From Anaeromyces robustus (lineage: Eukaryota > Neocallimastigomycota > Neocallimastigomycetes > Neocallimastigales > Neocallimastigaceae): a stretch of DNA of 64,000 nucleotides. The DNA lies in assembly GCA_002104895.1 (NCBI GenBank), contig MCFG01000350.1:1-64000 (forward strand), read 5' to 3'. Shown one piece after another: positions 49,839 through 61,977 of this stretch. Within the stretch, counting starts at the first letter, position 1. Every line of letters starts with the position of its first letter. The notes beneath the pieces were generated by a model. The model was not told where the DNA came from. It saw only the letters and a program-made list of their open reading frames with translations, and ran no database searches. A program made the translations under genes and the position numbers.

Positions 49839-52800
49839 ATTATTACAAACTTTTTATTATTTTAGATAATAATTATAATTAATTAAATAATAATTTTCAA
49901 AAAAAATTCTTTAAAAATTATTAAAAAAAAATTAATAAATTTTTTTTTAAAAAATAGATTTAATATAAAGTATATTAATTTAATTAATCAAATATGAAAT
50001 AAAATAATGTGAAATTGTGTTGAAAAACAGAGTATTTTTTTTTTTATTATTCCTAATTTTTTAAATATTTTTATATTTTTATATTTTAAATATATTAATA
50101 TATAAATAATTAAATAATTAAATTATTTTTTATTCATAAATGTTTTATAAATATATATATATTTAGACTAATAAAGTAAAATAATTAAAATAATAAAAAA
50201 ATATATTTTTATTCATATTTTTATCAATCTATTTATTTATTTATTTACTTGTTTGTTTTTTTATTTTGGTCATATATTTTAATTATTTTGTAATAAATTG
50301 TGGATAATTCAATTTTAAATAATATTTATTTAAGTAATACATTTTCAATTTAATTTTTTTTTTTTGTTGAATAGATGTGGATATTTAAAGTAAAATTTAA
50401 ATTACATTAAACTTTTTTGTGATAGATGTGGATATTTATGAATTATTTAAAGTATTTCCAAATAAAACGTGGTTTGTCATTTTTTGTAAATCATCTATAT
50501 TGTTTTATATAAATTGTTTAAAAAAGATACTGTGGATTTTTCATTCTTTTAATATAAAATAAAATTTAAATATATATATATATTTAAAGATATGTATAAA
50601 ACATAAAACAAATATTTTACACATACATACACAAAAACAAACAAACAAACAAAAAAACAAACAAAAAAAAAAAAAAAAAAAAAAAAAAAACAAAACAAAT
50701 ATATATGATATATAATTATTTATATATTTTTCTAATTAATATAATAATCATTTATTTTATTATTACTATTGCTATTATCTTTTTTATAATTAAAAATAAA
50801 AAAATTTATCATTGAATGAATTTACTTTTTTTTTTAATGTATATAATATTATAGTTCTTGATTTTTTTAATGAGTTGTTTTTAATGATAATATAATGATA
50901 ATAAAATGAGATAAAATATAAAAGGTAATATATTATTATATATATTAGTTTTTATTTCCATATATATTACATTTTTTATTAACTTTTATTGATAAAAACA
51001 TAAGATTATTGTATGTTGGAAAATATAATTTATTAATCTATATATAAATTTTAATTTGTCTGTTTATTTATTTATATTTATTTTCTATATATTTTCTATT
51101 AGTTATTTTGTATTATGCAATAACAAATTTTCAAAATTCTTTTCTATATTTCATATATTTTATTTCTTTTTTAACTATTGTTATATTGTTTTTAATCCAT
51201 ATATAGAAAAACTTTAATGTTTAATATTTTTATATAAATGTTTCATTTATTATTTTAATAAAATAATTTTTTATTTTAATTTAAATTTTTAATTTATTTA
51301 TTTTTTTTTTTTTTTTTTTTATTTAAAATTTAATATTTAAAGATTTAATATCATATTATTTACATAAATAGTAAAAATTATTATCTTTAAAATTTAGATG
51401 CTTTATAATTAATTTAAACCAACCAAAATTGGAATTTTCATCTAAACTGATGAGATGGTAATGTCTTATCCAACCAAAGACATTTAATTCTTATTTTTTT
51501 ATTTATTTTTCGTGTTACCTTACTTTTCAAATAAAATAAAATTCACCAAATGATATAAATACATTTAATAAAAGCCTCAGAATTTTTAATAAATATAATA
51601 ATTTTATTTATTATTTTCTTACAATTTTTAAATACATTATGTAATAATACTATGGCTTATTAATCATAAATGTAATAAATTAAATTAATTTAATTTAAAT
51701 TAAATATTATAGGCGGCTTTTAGAATAAATGATAAAAAAAAACTATCTAAAAATATTATATAAAATAATTTATATTACGAAAATCAGATTTTAGATAATA
51801 TATAAAAATATAAATGTGGTGAATAAATAAAAATGTGGTGTTTTATTATTTATTATATGTAATAAATAATTGACTATATATTTAAAAAAAAAAAAAATGT
51901 GGTGTTTTTAATTTAATTTAGTTCGTACTTTTTTTTTTTTTTTTAAAAAAATCTCAAATTCTAATGAGGATATTTTTTTTTTTGTTTTTTATTGAAATGA
52001 AAATGAAGATTATAAGTATTTATTTTTTATATAATTATTTATTAATTAATATTAATATATATTTATTATGAAAAATCATAATCATTTATAATTATATATT
52101 AAAAAAAAAGTTATAATTAATTATAATTAATTATTATATTTTTATGATTGTCTTTTTTATAGTAATTATAATAATAATAATTATATTAATAATAATATTA
52201 TTATTTATCATGATTATGATTATGATATGTAAATAATTATATAATTATTTAATTATTATTATTGTTTATTTGTACATAATATTTTTTTATCTAATATTTT
52301 GTGGTATTTTTTAATATATTATAGGGATAAAAATTAATTTATTGTTAATATATATATTTTATTCTTTTCTACATTATTTAATTAAATTTTAATATATTAA
52401 TATATTGAAATAATTTAATAGGGTTTAAATCTATTATATAGATTATTTATTGAAAATAATTAAAATTTTATATATATTATAAATTTGTATATATAAAATT
52501 TATATTTTATAAATGGTAATAAATAAATAATATATAACTTACATAATAAATAATATAATCATAATATATAATCCATTGATTTGATTATATTCTGTTATAT
52601 AAATATAAAAATTTATTTGTTAAACTTTATATCAATAAAATTTGTAATTAAATTGAAAAACAATTATATAATATATAACATATAACAATTTAATATATTA
52701 TATTTCTTTTTTTCCTACTTAATTATAATATTAAAAAATATTATTTTTTTATCGATCTTTCTTACTATTATTTATTATGTAAAAATGTTTAAAATATTTT

Positions 52801-53046
52801 AATTATTATTTTTTAATAGTAATTACAAAATTATAATTAACTTTAATTTATAATAAATAATAATAAATAATTAAAATTTATTTATTTAATTATTTAAAAA
52901 AATTCAATTTCTTTTTTTTTTTTTTTTTTTTCCTCACTTTTACTTTTTCTTTTTATCAACATCAAAATAAAAGAAATTATTAAAATAATTTAATAATTTT
53001 AACATTTATAAATAAAAAAAAAAAAAAAAAACTAAGTGTGATTAAT
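49310..53046. other. Gene-free AT-rich spacer
   Basis: Contains an AAAT array (49789-49839), an A/CAAA-rich tract (50620-50690), two 'gatagatgtggatattta'-like copies at about 50373 and 50422, and ATGTGGTG motifs at 51815, 51833 and 51899. Coding signal is absent on both strands. Confidence 0.6.
49789..49839. repeat. (AAAT)n microsatellite
   Basis: About 13 perfect copies. Confidence 0.93.
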
Positions 53047-54885
53047 ATGAGTATAAAAGGAATTGTTAAAACTGTTTTAATAACAGTTTTTACTATAATA
53101 GCTTTATTTGTCATTTCAATTATAATTAACAGAGCTCCAGAAAAAGCAGAAAAACAAAATAAATATGGATTATTAACATTATTACCACCATTAGTTGCAA
53201 TTGTTTTAGCATTTATTACAAAAGCTACAGTTTTATCATTATTTATTGGTGTTTTTATTGGTGAATTTATGGTAAGTGTTAAAAACATTAATATTCTTAG
53301 TAGTTTCGTCAATGCATTTTTAGCTATGGGAAATAAAATTATTTCCCAAATGGCAGATCAATGGAATGCAGGTATTATTCTTCAATGTTTACTTATTGGT
53401 GGTATAATTCAATTAGTTGCAAAAATGGGAGGTGCTAAAGCTTTAGCTAATGCTTTGGCTAAACGTGCTAATACCCCAAGAAAAGCTGAAATTATTACTG
53501 AAATATTAGGTTTATTAGTATTCTTTGATGATTATGCTAATTCTTTAATTGTTGGTCCTGTTATGAGACCAGTTATGGATAAATTAAAGGTTTCAAGAGA
53601 AAAATTAGCCTTTTTAGTTGATGCTACTGCTGCTCCAGTAGCTGGTATTGCTATTATTTCTACTTGGATTGGTTTAGAAATTAGTTTAATTAATGAAGGA
53701 TTCAAATCTATTGGAAAAGATGTTAGTGGTTTTGGAATTTTCTTACAAACCATCCCATATAGATTCTATAATATTTTAATTTTAATATTTGTTGCTATTT
53801 CAGCTCTTACTTTATACGAATTTGGTCCAATGAAAAAAGCTGAACAAAAAGCTCGTAAGAGAGAAGATACTGAAGAAGTTAAAGCTGTTACTAGTAAAAG
53901 TTTTGATGAAGTTAAACCAAAAGAAGGTGTTAAATTATCTGTTTGGAATGCTATAATTCCTATTGGTACTTTAATTCTTAGTGCTCTTGTTGCCTTTTAT
54001 TGGAGTGGTTATACAACTATTATGGATGATGAAGAAAAGAAGGACCTTGCTACTATAATTAAAAATTCACCAATATCCCCAAAATCTATTTTCGAAGCTT
54101 TATCTGCTTCTGATGCTTCTGTTGCTCTTTTCCAAGCTGCTTTACTTGCTTCTATTGTTGGTATTATAATGGCTTGTGCTCAAAAAATTATGTCTATGGA
54201 CGAAGCTATTGGTGAATGGATTAATGGTATGAAAACTATTGTTATTACTGGTGTTATTTTATTACTTGCTTGGTCTTTAGGTAGTGTTATTAAGGAATTA
54301 GGTACAGCTGATTATTTAGTAGGAATATTAAAAGATACTATACCAAAATTCATTTTACCTACTTTAATTTTCATTTTAAGTGCTATTATATCATTTGCTA
54401 CTGGTACTTCTTATGGTACTATGAGTATTTTAATGCCTTTAACCATTCCACTTGCTTGGGCAGTTAATCCAGATATGTCTTTCACTATTGTATGTATTAG
54501 TGGTGTATTAACTGGTGCGATTTTCGGTGATCATTGTTCACCAATTTCTGATACTACTATTTTATCATCTATGGGTACAAGTTGTAATCATATTGATCAC
54601 GTTAGAACTCAAATTTATTATTCACTTTATGTTGCTGCTATCACTATCTTATTTGGTTATCTTCCATCAGGTTTTGGTATTCCATGGTATATTTCAATTC
54701 CAGTAGCTATCGTTGTTATGTATATTGGATTAAGATTATTAGGTGAAAAAGTTGAATTTAATGAAGATCCAATTATTGGTGAAGATCCAATTGTTAGTGA
54801 AGAATTAGAAAATAATAAAGATATAGTGGGAAATACTACTAATAATGGTGATATTTCTATACCAATTACAAAAACTGAAGATTAA
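53047..54885 (+). CDS. NhaC-type Na+/H+ antiporter
   Basis: 612 residues from the first ATG (53047); a frame extends three codons further to a GTG at 53038, but a eukaryotic start should be the ATG. Intronless. It exchanges protons for sodium at a membrane. There are about 11-13 hydrophobic helices, an N-terminal pair, a hydrophilic insert (about 270-300, KKAEQKARKREDTEE), and the family signature GAIFGDHCSPISDTT at about 490-504 with conserved Asp and Ser residues. Another conserved block is FFDDYANSLIVGPVMRP. The C-terminal tail (about 560-612) is acidic and repetitive (EDPI.GEDPIVSEE). Established: the NhaC family (Pfam Na_H_antiporter) is mainly bacterial. Inferred: horizontal transfer from a gut bacterium, useful in the sodium-rich rumen. 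Whether it sits in the plasma membrane or vacuole is not visible. Confidence 0.95.
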   Translation: MSIKGIVKTVLITVFTIIALFVISIIINRAPEKAEKQNKYGLLTLLPPLVAIVLAFITKATVLSLFIGVFIGEFMVSVKNINILSSFVNAFLAMGNKIISQMADQWNAGIILQCLLIGGIIQLVAKMGGAKALANALAKRANTPRKAEIITEILGLLVFFDDYANSLIVGPVMRPVMDKLKVSREKLAFLVDATAAPVAGIAIISTWIGLEISLINEGFKSIGKDVSGFGIFLQTIPYRFYNILILIFVAISALTLYEFGPMKKAEQKARKREDTEEVKAVTSKSFDEVKPKEGVKLSVWNAIIPIGTLILSALVAFYWSGYTTIMDDEEKKDLATIIKNSPISPKSIFEALSASDASVALFQAALLASIVGIIMACAQKIMSMDEAIGEWINGMKTIVITGVILLLAWSLGSVIKELGTADYLVGILKDTIPKFILPTLIFILSAIISFATGTSYGTMSILMPLTIPLAWAVNPDMSFTIVCISGVLTGAIFGDHCSPISDTTILSSMGTSCNHIDHVRTQIYYSLYVAAITILFGYLPSGFGIPWYISIPVAIVVMYIGLRLLGEKVEFNEDPIIGEDPIVSEELENNKDIVGNTTNNGDISIPITKTED

Positions 54886-56367
54886 TTATAAAAAAGAAAA
54901 ATATAACATAAAGGTAAAAGAAAAATATTCAAATAAATATAAGGAAAAAGAAACAATTTAAAAATAAAGTAATTAAAAGGAGAAAAAAAAAAAAAAAAAA
55001 AAAAAAAAAACAATACAAAAAAAAAAAAAACAAAAAAAAAAATAAAAAAGTAAAAAGAAAAAAAATATAATAAAGAAAATAATAATAATAATTAAAATAA
55101 TAAATTTTAAATTTTTGTTATTGTTATTATTTTTTTTATTAAAGAAATATATATAGATAGATGCCAAAAAATTATCATTATTAATTGTTAATTATTTTTT
55201 ATTTTTATTTTTATTTTTTTAAAATTATAATCAGTTATAATTATAAAGAATAATAATAATAATAATTAATAATTGAATATAATATAGGAATAATATATAG
55301 TTAATATTTTTATCCAATATTCATATATATGATATTATTTTTTTTAAAAAAAAATATATTATAATATTTATATTTTTAAACAATTTTTTTTTATATATTA
55401 AACATATTAATCACATTTTAACCGTCGCTTCTTATCATATTATATATATTAGTTATCAAAAAAAAATATTTTTAAGTAAATAAATAAAAAAAATATATAA
55501 TGCATATTTATTTATATATTTTCTATATTATTATTTAATTATTATAAAAGAATTTATTTTTTTTTTTTTTTAATAAAAAAAAAAAAAGAAAAAGAAAGAG
55601 TATCTTTTATGAAGTTAAGTAATAATAAAAATCATTATATAGAAAAAAAATTTTTTCAACAAAAAAAATGTGAAATTTTTTTTGTTGAAATATATTATTA
55701 AATTAAGTTTAAAATAACAAAAAAATTATATATTATTAGCTTTATATTATTATAACATTAATTATATTAATATTTAAATAGTATATAAAATTTATTAAAA
55801 AAAGTAAAATATTAAATAAAAATAAAATAAAAATAAAAAAAAAAAAAAAAAAAATTATTTCCTTTGTTTTTTAAACTAGACTTTTTTTTTTTTTCAAGTT
55901 TATAAAAAATATTTAAATTAATATGGTTAATAAGATATATTATAGAAGTATAATATTTAATAATATTTATTATTTTTTAAATAACAATAATAAAATATTT
56001 AATTTTTTATTTTTATTATTATAAAAAATAAATATATAATTTATATGTGAAGTAAAAATTATAAATATTCAATATGATCAGAAAAAACTTTTTTATTAAA
56101 AATTGTAATAACATTATTATTAATTTATGACAAAATGAAATAATAATATAAATAAATGAATTTTATAAAAGAAAATATATAAACAAATTTTTTTTCTTAA
56201 TTTATGAAAAAAATGAACTTTTATATATATTAATTATAAATAATAACATATTTTTTATTATTAGTTATATATTATTTTCTTTACAATTAAGTTATTGGTA
56301 TATATATTATATATATATATAATTAAATATATATTATTAATTATAAAATTATTTTTATTATTTGCAT

Positions 56368-56404
<37 letters not shown>

Positions 56405-56429
56405 CGTTTTAATTTATTTTTAGTTATTT
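54886..56429. other. Gene-free AT-rich spacer
   Basis: A-rich 3' flank of the antiporter, then AT repeats and a poly(T) run at about 56370-56401 just 3' of the next gene. A short inverted pair aaattttttttcaac/gttgaaatatatt-like surrounds 55648-55690. No gene. Confidence 0.6.
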
Positions 56430-56903
56430 TTAATATTTCTTCATAGATAATTTAGCACGAGTCATTAAATGTCTTTTATCATCTCTTATTTCAAAATCAA
56501 TATTTTGATCATCTGGAGAATGACGCCATGCTCTACGTTTTAAAATGAATCCATTTTCTTCAATACCACGTTTTGGACCTTTTCTTCTACGTTCTAAATT
56601 ACGTTTTGGACCTTTTCTTCTACGTTCTAAATTACGTTTTGGACCTTTTCTTCTACGTTCTAAATTTACTTCTTCATCAAAACTACGAGTTTTTTTCGTA
56701 ATCGTAGTTTTTTTTTTAGCAGATCTTATTCTATATGGACTTCTAGCTACTAAATTTGCTTCCACTTCATCATTAATATTAGCAAATTTATTTTTTGATT
56801 GTAATTTATTTTTTGGTTCTAATTTGTCTTCAGCTTCAACTAATGGAAAAGCATAAATTGTTGAACCTAAAGCAATTGCTGTAAGAATATTAATGATTTT
56901 CAT
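56430..56903 (-). CDS. Secreted basic repeat protein, short paralogue (possible processed precursor)
   Basis: 157 residues, intronless. Signal peptide MKIINILTAIALGSTIYA, then FPLVEAED. The mature part is strongly basic. It has NLVARSPYRIRS (shared with the 259-residue paralogue at 58340), then three perfect 11-residue tandem repeats NLERRRKGPKR (about residues 79-111). The C-terminal block WRHSPDDQNIDFEI...LMTRAKLSMKK is nearly the same as in the paralogue. Many dibasic or tribasic sites (KR, RR, KKK) suggest Kex2-type cleavage into short cationic peptides. This is an inference; a nucleic-acid- or polyanion-binding secreted protein is the alternative. No known family was recognised. Confidence 0.8.
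   Translation of the reverse strand: MKIINILTAIALGSTIYAFPLVEAEDKLEPKNKLQSKNKFANINDEVEANLVARSPYRIRSAKKKTTITKKTRSFDEEVNLERRRKGPKRNLERRRKGPKRNLERRRKGPKRGIEENGFILKRRAWRHSPDDQNIDFEIRDDKRHLMTRAKLSMKKY
56575..56672 (-). repeat. 33-bp tandem repeat, three copies, inside the coding region
   Basis: Identical units acgttttggaccttttcttc... encode NLERRRKGPKR. DNA identity including third positions implies very recent expansion and an easily changing copy number. Confidence 0.9.
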
Positions 56904-56933
56904 TTTAGTTATTTATTTTAGGTATATATAATT

Positions 56934-56971
<38 letters not shown>

Positions 56972-57540
56972 TTTTTTTTCCATTAATATATTTTATATTT
57001 AAATAAAAGTATAATATAAATTACAGTATAATAATAATATTTTTATTTAAATAAGATATAATTGATTAATTAGTATTAACATTTATAATAAAATTATTTA
57101 TAATTTATAAAAAATAATTTTTTTTTATTTTATAATGAAAGTTAAATGAAAACTATTGGATAAAGAGTTAATTTTAATTATAATTTTTAAAATTTAATCA
57201 ATTAAAATATATAATATTTTTATATTAATTTAAAATAATAATAATATGAAATTAATTTAATTTAATAAAAAAAAAAATTGAAAAAGAAATTCTGTTGAGT
57301 TTTACATATTTAGGAATATGGACATTAATTTCTTCAATACAACAAACATTTTTATTCACATTTTTTTAAATTTTTTTTTTTTAGCTACTAATTACTATTA
57401 TCATCATCATTTTCTAACACTAAACCATACGTAAAAAGATTATACAATAATTTATTTATATTTAAAAAATTTTTTATTAATTTAAAAAAAAATAATTAAT
57501 ATCTATTTTCTTTTTATATATCTATTTATATCTATTTTTT

Positions 57541-57826
57541 TAATATCTATTTTTTTTAAAAAAAATAGTAAAAATTTCTTAAACTTTATCTAATTTTTTT
57601 TAGAAAAAATAGTAAAAATTATTATTACTTTGGTAATTTTTTATCTATTTTTTTTTTTTAGAAAAAATAGTAAAAATTATTATTACTTTTGTAATTTTAT
57701 CTATTTTTTTTTTAGAATAGATAAAATTACTATTTTTTTAATTTTATCTCCTTTTTTATAGAAAAATAGTAAAAATTATTCTTTTTTTTAATTTTATCTA
57801 TTTTTTTTAGAAAAAATAGTAAAAAC
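57541..57826. repeat. Minisatellite of about 58-bp units, each able to form a hairpin
   Basis: Five units of ttttatctattttttttagaaaaaatagtaaaaattatt type, with indels. Each unit contains ctatttttt.../aaaaaatag as inverted arms. Confidence 0.85.
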
Positions 57827-57849
57827 ATTTTATCATTTATGATAAATAT

Positions 57850-58295
57850 TATATTGTCATAATTGATCATTATATAAATTATATATTATATATATTTTTT
57901 TAAAACTTTTTTAATTGATGATTATATTATTATTTTCGTTTAAATTAATTATTGGTATATATATATATTATTTAAAATACATATAAAAATGGTATATATT
58001 TAAACGTCCATAATAAAAATTTTTTTGAGCTAAATAATTAGCTATTAGATTAAATTTTTTACTATTTAATTTTCAAATCAAATAGTAAATTATAACATTT
58101 GAACATTTGATTAAAATTATTTGTCATAATTAATAATTGTATTAATTATATATTATATATAAATATTTTTTTTTTAAAAATTGTTTTGATATATAGTGTA
58201 TGATTATACTATTATTTTAGTTTGAATTATTTATATATATATATATTAATATATATATATTTGAAGTTTCATAATAATTTTTTTGTATTTTTTAA
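57850..58295. repeat. Diverged direct duplication of about 170 bp
   Basis: Segments 57850-58030 and 58115-58295 share order: tgtcataattga/taat, aattatatattatata, tttaaaa, tgattatattattatttt.gttt, atatatata, then ccataataaaaatttttttg against tcataataatttttttg. Confidence 0.6.
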
Positions 58296-58339
58296 ATTTT
58301 TTAGGTTAGGTTAATATTAAATCAATTTTAATAATAGAA

Positions 58340-59119
58340 TTATTTACTTTTTTTCATAGCTGTTTTAGCACGAGCCATTAAACGTATTTCATTATCTTTC
58401 ATTATTTCTAAATCAATATCTTGATCATCTGGTGAACGACGCCATGTTCTAATTGGATTTCCACGTTTTTCAATTTCTTTTTCTTCTATATTATTAAGTA
58501 ATTCATCAATTTCTGGAATACTTATATTTTCTTTAATAACATATTCATTATCATCACTACGTTTATTTTGTTTATGCTTTACACGTTTAGGTAAAAGCAT
58601 TCTTGGTTCTATATTTGCTTCATTATCATCACTACGTTTATTTTGCTTATACTTTACACGTTTAGGAATAAGCATTCTTGGTTCTAAATTTTCTTCATTA
58701 TCATCACGTCTAAATTTAGGAGCCTTTCTAGCTACTAAATTATTATCATTAGCAGTTTTCTTTTTAACCATTAATTTTTTAAGCATTAAAGGGCTTCTAG
58801 CTATTAAATTATCTTCTTCTTTGTTAATACTACGAGATTGTTTTTTAACACCTGATCTTAATTTAATTGGACTTCTAGGTTCTAATATAGCTTCATTATC
58901 AATTCTACGATATTTTCTTTTATCGCCTGATCTAATTCTAATTGGACTTCTAGGTTCTAATATAGCTTCATTATCAATGCTACGATATTTTTTTTTATCG
59001 CCTGATCTAATTCTAATTGGACTTCTAGGTTCTAAATTATCACTAGTCTCATCAACTATTGGAATAGCATATACTGATGAAACTAAAGCAACTACTATAA
59101 GAGCATTAGCGATCTTCAT
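58340..59119 (-). CDS. Secreted basic repeat protein, long paralogue (possible processed precursor)
   Basis: 259 residues, intronless. Signal peptide MKIANALIVVALVSSVYA, then IPIVDET. The mature part is built of about seven related modules headed by L-[EIV]-[PA]-R: three nearly identical LEPRSPIRIRSGDKKKYRS(I)DNEAI units (about residues 29-105), a divergent LIARSPLMLKK and LVARKAPKFRR, then two LEPRML(I/L)PKRVK.KQNKRSDDNEAN units. Acidic spacers (DNEA, DDNE) alternate with basic cores, and KR/RR sites recur at unit ends. The C-terminal block TWRRSPDDQDIDLEI...LMARAKTAMKK is shared with the gene at 56430. The layout (signal, repeated cores, acidic spacers, dibasic sites) resembles fungal Kex2-processed repeat precursors. 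No ustYa-like or other modification gene is in the window, so the product, if any, is unknown. Confidence 0.82.
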   Translation of the reverse strand: MKIANALIVVALVSSVYAIPIVDETSDNLEPRSPIRIRSGDKKKYRSIDNEAILEPRSPIRIRSGDKRKYRRIDNEAILEPRSPIKLRSGVKKQSRSINKEEDNLIARSPLMLKKLMVKKKTANDNNLVARKAPKFRRDDNEENLEPRMLIPKRVKYKQNKRSDDNEANIEPRMLLPKRVKHKQNKRSDDNEYVIKENISIPEIDELLNNIEEKEIEKRGNPIRTWRRSPDDQDIDLEIMKDNEIRLMARAKTAMKKSK

Positions 59120-60131
59120 TTTTTTTATTATTATTATATATATATTTATTTAAAAATTATATAAAAAAAAAGAAAAATATAAGAATATTTTTTCAATTTA
59201 TATACTTTTTTTATAAGTATAATATAATTACAAAATTATATTACAAAATATAATATTTATAAAAATTATTGTTAAAAATTTTTAAAATATTTATTAAAAT
59301 TTTTTTATTTATAAATATATATAATTATTATAAATAATATTATATATTAGGTATTGCTAAAAAACAATATATAATCTTTAAATAATTTTTTTTAGGACTA
59401 TTTTTTTTTTCATAATAATAAAATATCATTTAACAATACATTTACTATATATTTTTATTTTTAAATCTACTCAGTATTATAAAAATAAAAATATTATATA
59501 AACATTTAATATATTATAAAACAAATTAATAAATTTTCATATATTAAAAATATTTACATAAATGAATACTATATAAAAATAAAATAGTTATATTAGAAAA
59601 TATAAATTGAATAAATATAAAAACGATTAATTTTTAAAAATAAAAATATTTCAATAATTCTCTATTATTCTTTTATTTTTATTTTTACTTTATTATTTTT
59701 AATTGATTAAATTTTATCCAATAATTTTCATTTTTAATTTTTCATTATTTAAAATGGTTAAATATTTACTTTTTTATTATTTTTTTATCCTATTTATTAT
59801 TAGTTTTAATATTAATAAATATTAATGAAAATATTATAAATAATATTTATATATATGAAATTTTTATATATTTTTTATATAAAGTATTTTAAATAATTAT
59901 ATAATGATTTGTAAAAATTTCTTATTATATATATTCATAGTAATATTTAATTATAGAATACAAATTATTGTTTAAATAATGAATATATAATATTAAATAA
60001 TAAAAAAATAATAATAAACAAATTTATTCCAAAAATAAAAGAAAAAATTTTATAAGAATGTATTTACATATATATTGAGATATTTTTTAAGAATTATTGT
60101 TTTGTAAATTAATTATTTAAAATTAATTTAG

Positions 60132-60162
<31 letters not shown>

Positions 60163-61501
60163 AATTAATAATAATAATTAATAGATCTTTAAAAAAAAGT
60201 AAAATAAAAAAAAAAAGTTCTAATATATTGATTTTTTTTTATTTTTAACATATTAACATATAAATAAACCAATTAAAAGAAAACTAACTAAATGAATAAA
60301 TAAATAAGATTATAAAAAATAAATATAAAAAAAATAAATATATATATATATATATAAAAATTAGATATAATAGAATGAATTTATTTAATTTTTATATATA
60401 TATTTATAATAAGAAAATTTATTATATTTTTTAATAGCAAATATTTGTAATTATATATATATTAAATCAATTTTTTTATTCTCTTTTTATATATTAGATT
60501 CTCATTAAAAATTATATTTATAAGAATATAAATATATATATAAAAAATTTTTTTTTTTAATTCTATTTTTAGTTTTTTTTATTTCAATACACGTGGTAGT
60601 ATAAAAAGTATTTTTTAATTATGATTGATTTATGGAAAAAAAACATAAATTTATATAATAAGATGATTAAATATAAAGTTTATTTTTATTTTTTTTCTTA
60701 ATTATTTTTACTTTTTTTTATAAACAATTTATTTATAGATTTATATCATAGTTTTTTTTTTTTTATTTTATTTTAATCTTATTTATGTAAAATGGGAATA
60801 ATTATATATATGTAATTTTATTATATAAATAAATATATAAATAAATTATTTATTATTTTAATGAAATTTATACAATAATAGAATATATTATAAAAATAAT
60901 AATTAAACTTTTTTTCATTATTATCTAATATATATTTACATATATTTCATAAAATTGTTTATACGTTTTTTACTTTTATGGTTTAAATATATTTATATTA
61001 ACAAAAATAATAAACATTATATATCATTATTTATCATTTATATAATTTTACATTTTTTGGTAATATATATCATTAATTATCATTTATATACACTTTTATT
61101 TAATATAATTTATATATTAAAAAAATAATTAATAATAATAATTAATAGTAATTGACAGTTCTTTAAAAAAAAAGTAAAATAAAAAAGAATTAATACTTTT
61201 TTTCTTTTTTCTTTTTTGAGAAAAAAAAATTATTATTTTTTTAATTTTATAAATACATTTATTTTAATTTATTTATTTATTTATTTATTATATATATTTA
61301 TTTTACAATTAGTATTTAATATATATATTATTTTTATTTTTTCATAAATTATATATATATAAATTATATATATATATATACCAATTAAATATATATATGG
61401 ATCAAAGATAATATTATGTAATAAAGAAATAAAAAAAAAATAATAATAAAAAAAATAATAATAAAAAAAATAAAAAATAAAAAATAAAAAATAAAAATAA
61501 A
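59120..61501. other. Gene-free AT-rich spacer upstream of the RhoGEF gene
   Basis: Homopolymer and TATA-type sequence; 'taataattaatag(atc)tttaaaaaaaagtaaaataaaaaa' occurs at about 60168-60216 and again at 61129-61186. The last 70 bp before the ATG are A-rich (aataaaaaataaaa). No gene seen. Confidence 0.6.
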
Positions 61502-61936
61502 ATGGATATTCAAATAGATGAAAACATTAATACTGAAATTAAATATGCTAAAGTAATATATAATTTTGATGCTGAAGGAGATGTAGAATTATCATTAAAA
61601 GAATCAGATGTAGTTAAAATACTTATATCAAATGGAGAATGGTGTTTTGGGGAAGTTAATGGACGTGAAGGATGGTTTCCAAATAATTATGTATCAACTA
61701 TAAATGAAGAAGAATATAATAAAATTGTAGAAGAAAAAATAAAGAATGGTGAAATAAAAAATATTGATGATAATGATTTAAATGAATATAAATTAACAGA
61801 TTTTGAAAATGATAATTTTGCTCCATTAAGTGTTATACTACAAATAGAAAATAATAATAATAGTTTAAATAGGAGTAGTAGTAGAGCATCAAAAAGAACA
61901 AATAGAGTTAGTAGTATTTATCAAGGATCATTAATG

Positions 61937-61977
<41 letters not shown>

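Larger units (their letters stand above)
56904..58339. other. Spacer between the two basic repeat genes, with minisatellite and direct repeats
   Basis: Contains a minisatellite (57541-57826) and a diverged direct duplication (about 57850-58030 against 58115-58295). No coding signal. Confidence 0.6.

Noticed and set aside
51430-51485. Possible hammerhead ribozyme (ctgatgag core at about 51447)
   Set aside because: The CTGATGAG core is followed by a weak stem and ccaaccaaag instead of the required CGAAA; stems I and III do not form convincingly.
53038-53046. GTG start for the NhaC antiporter
   Set aside because: A nuclear eukaryotic gene should use the ATG at 53047; the upstream three codons add nothing to family alignment.
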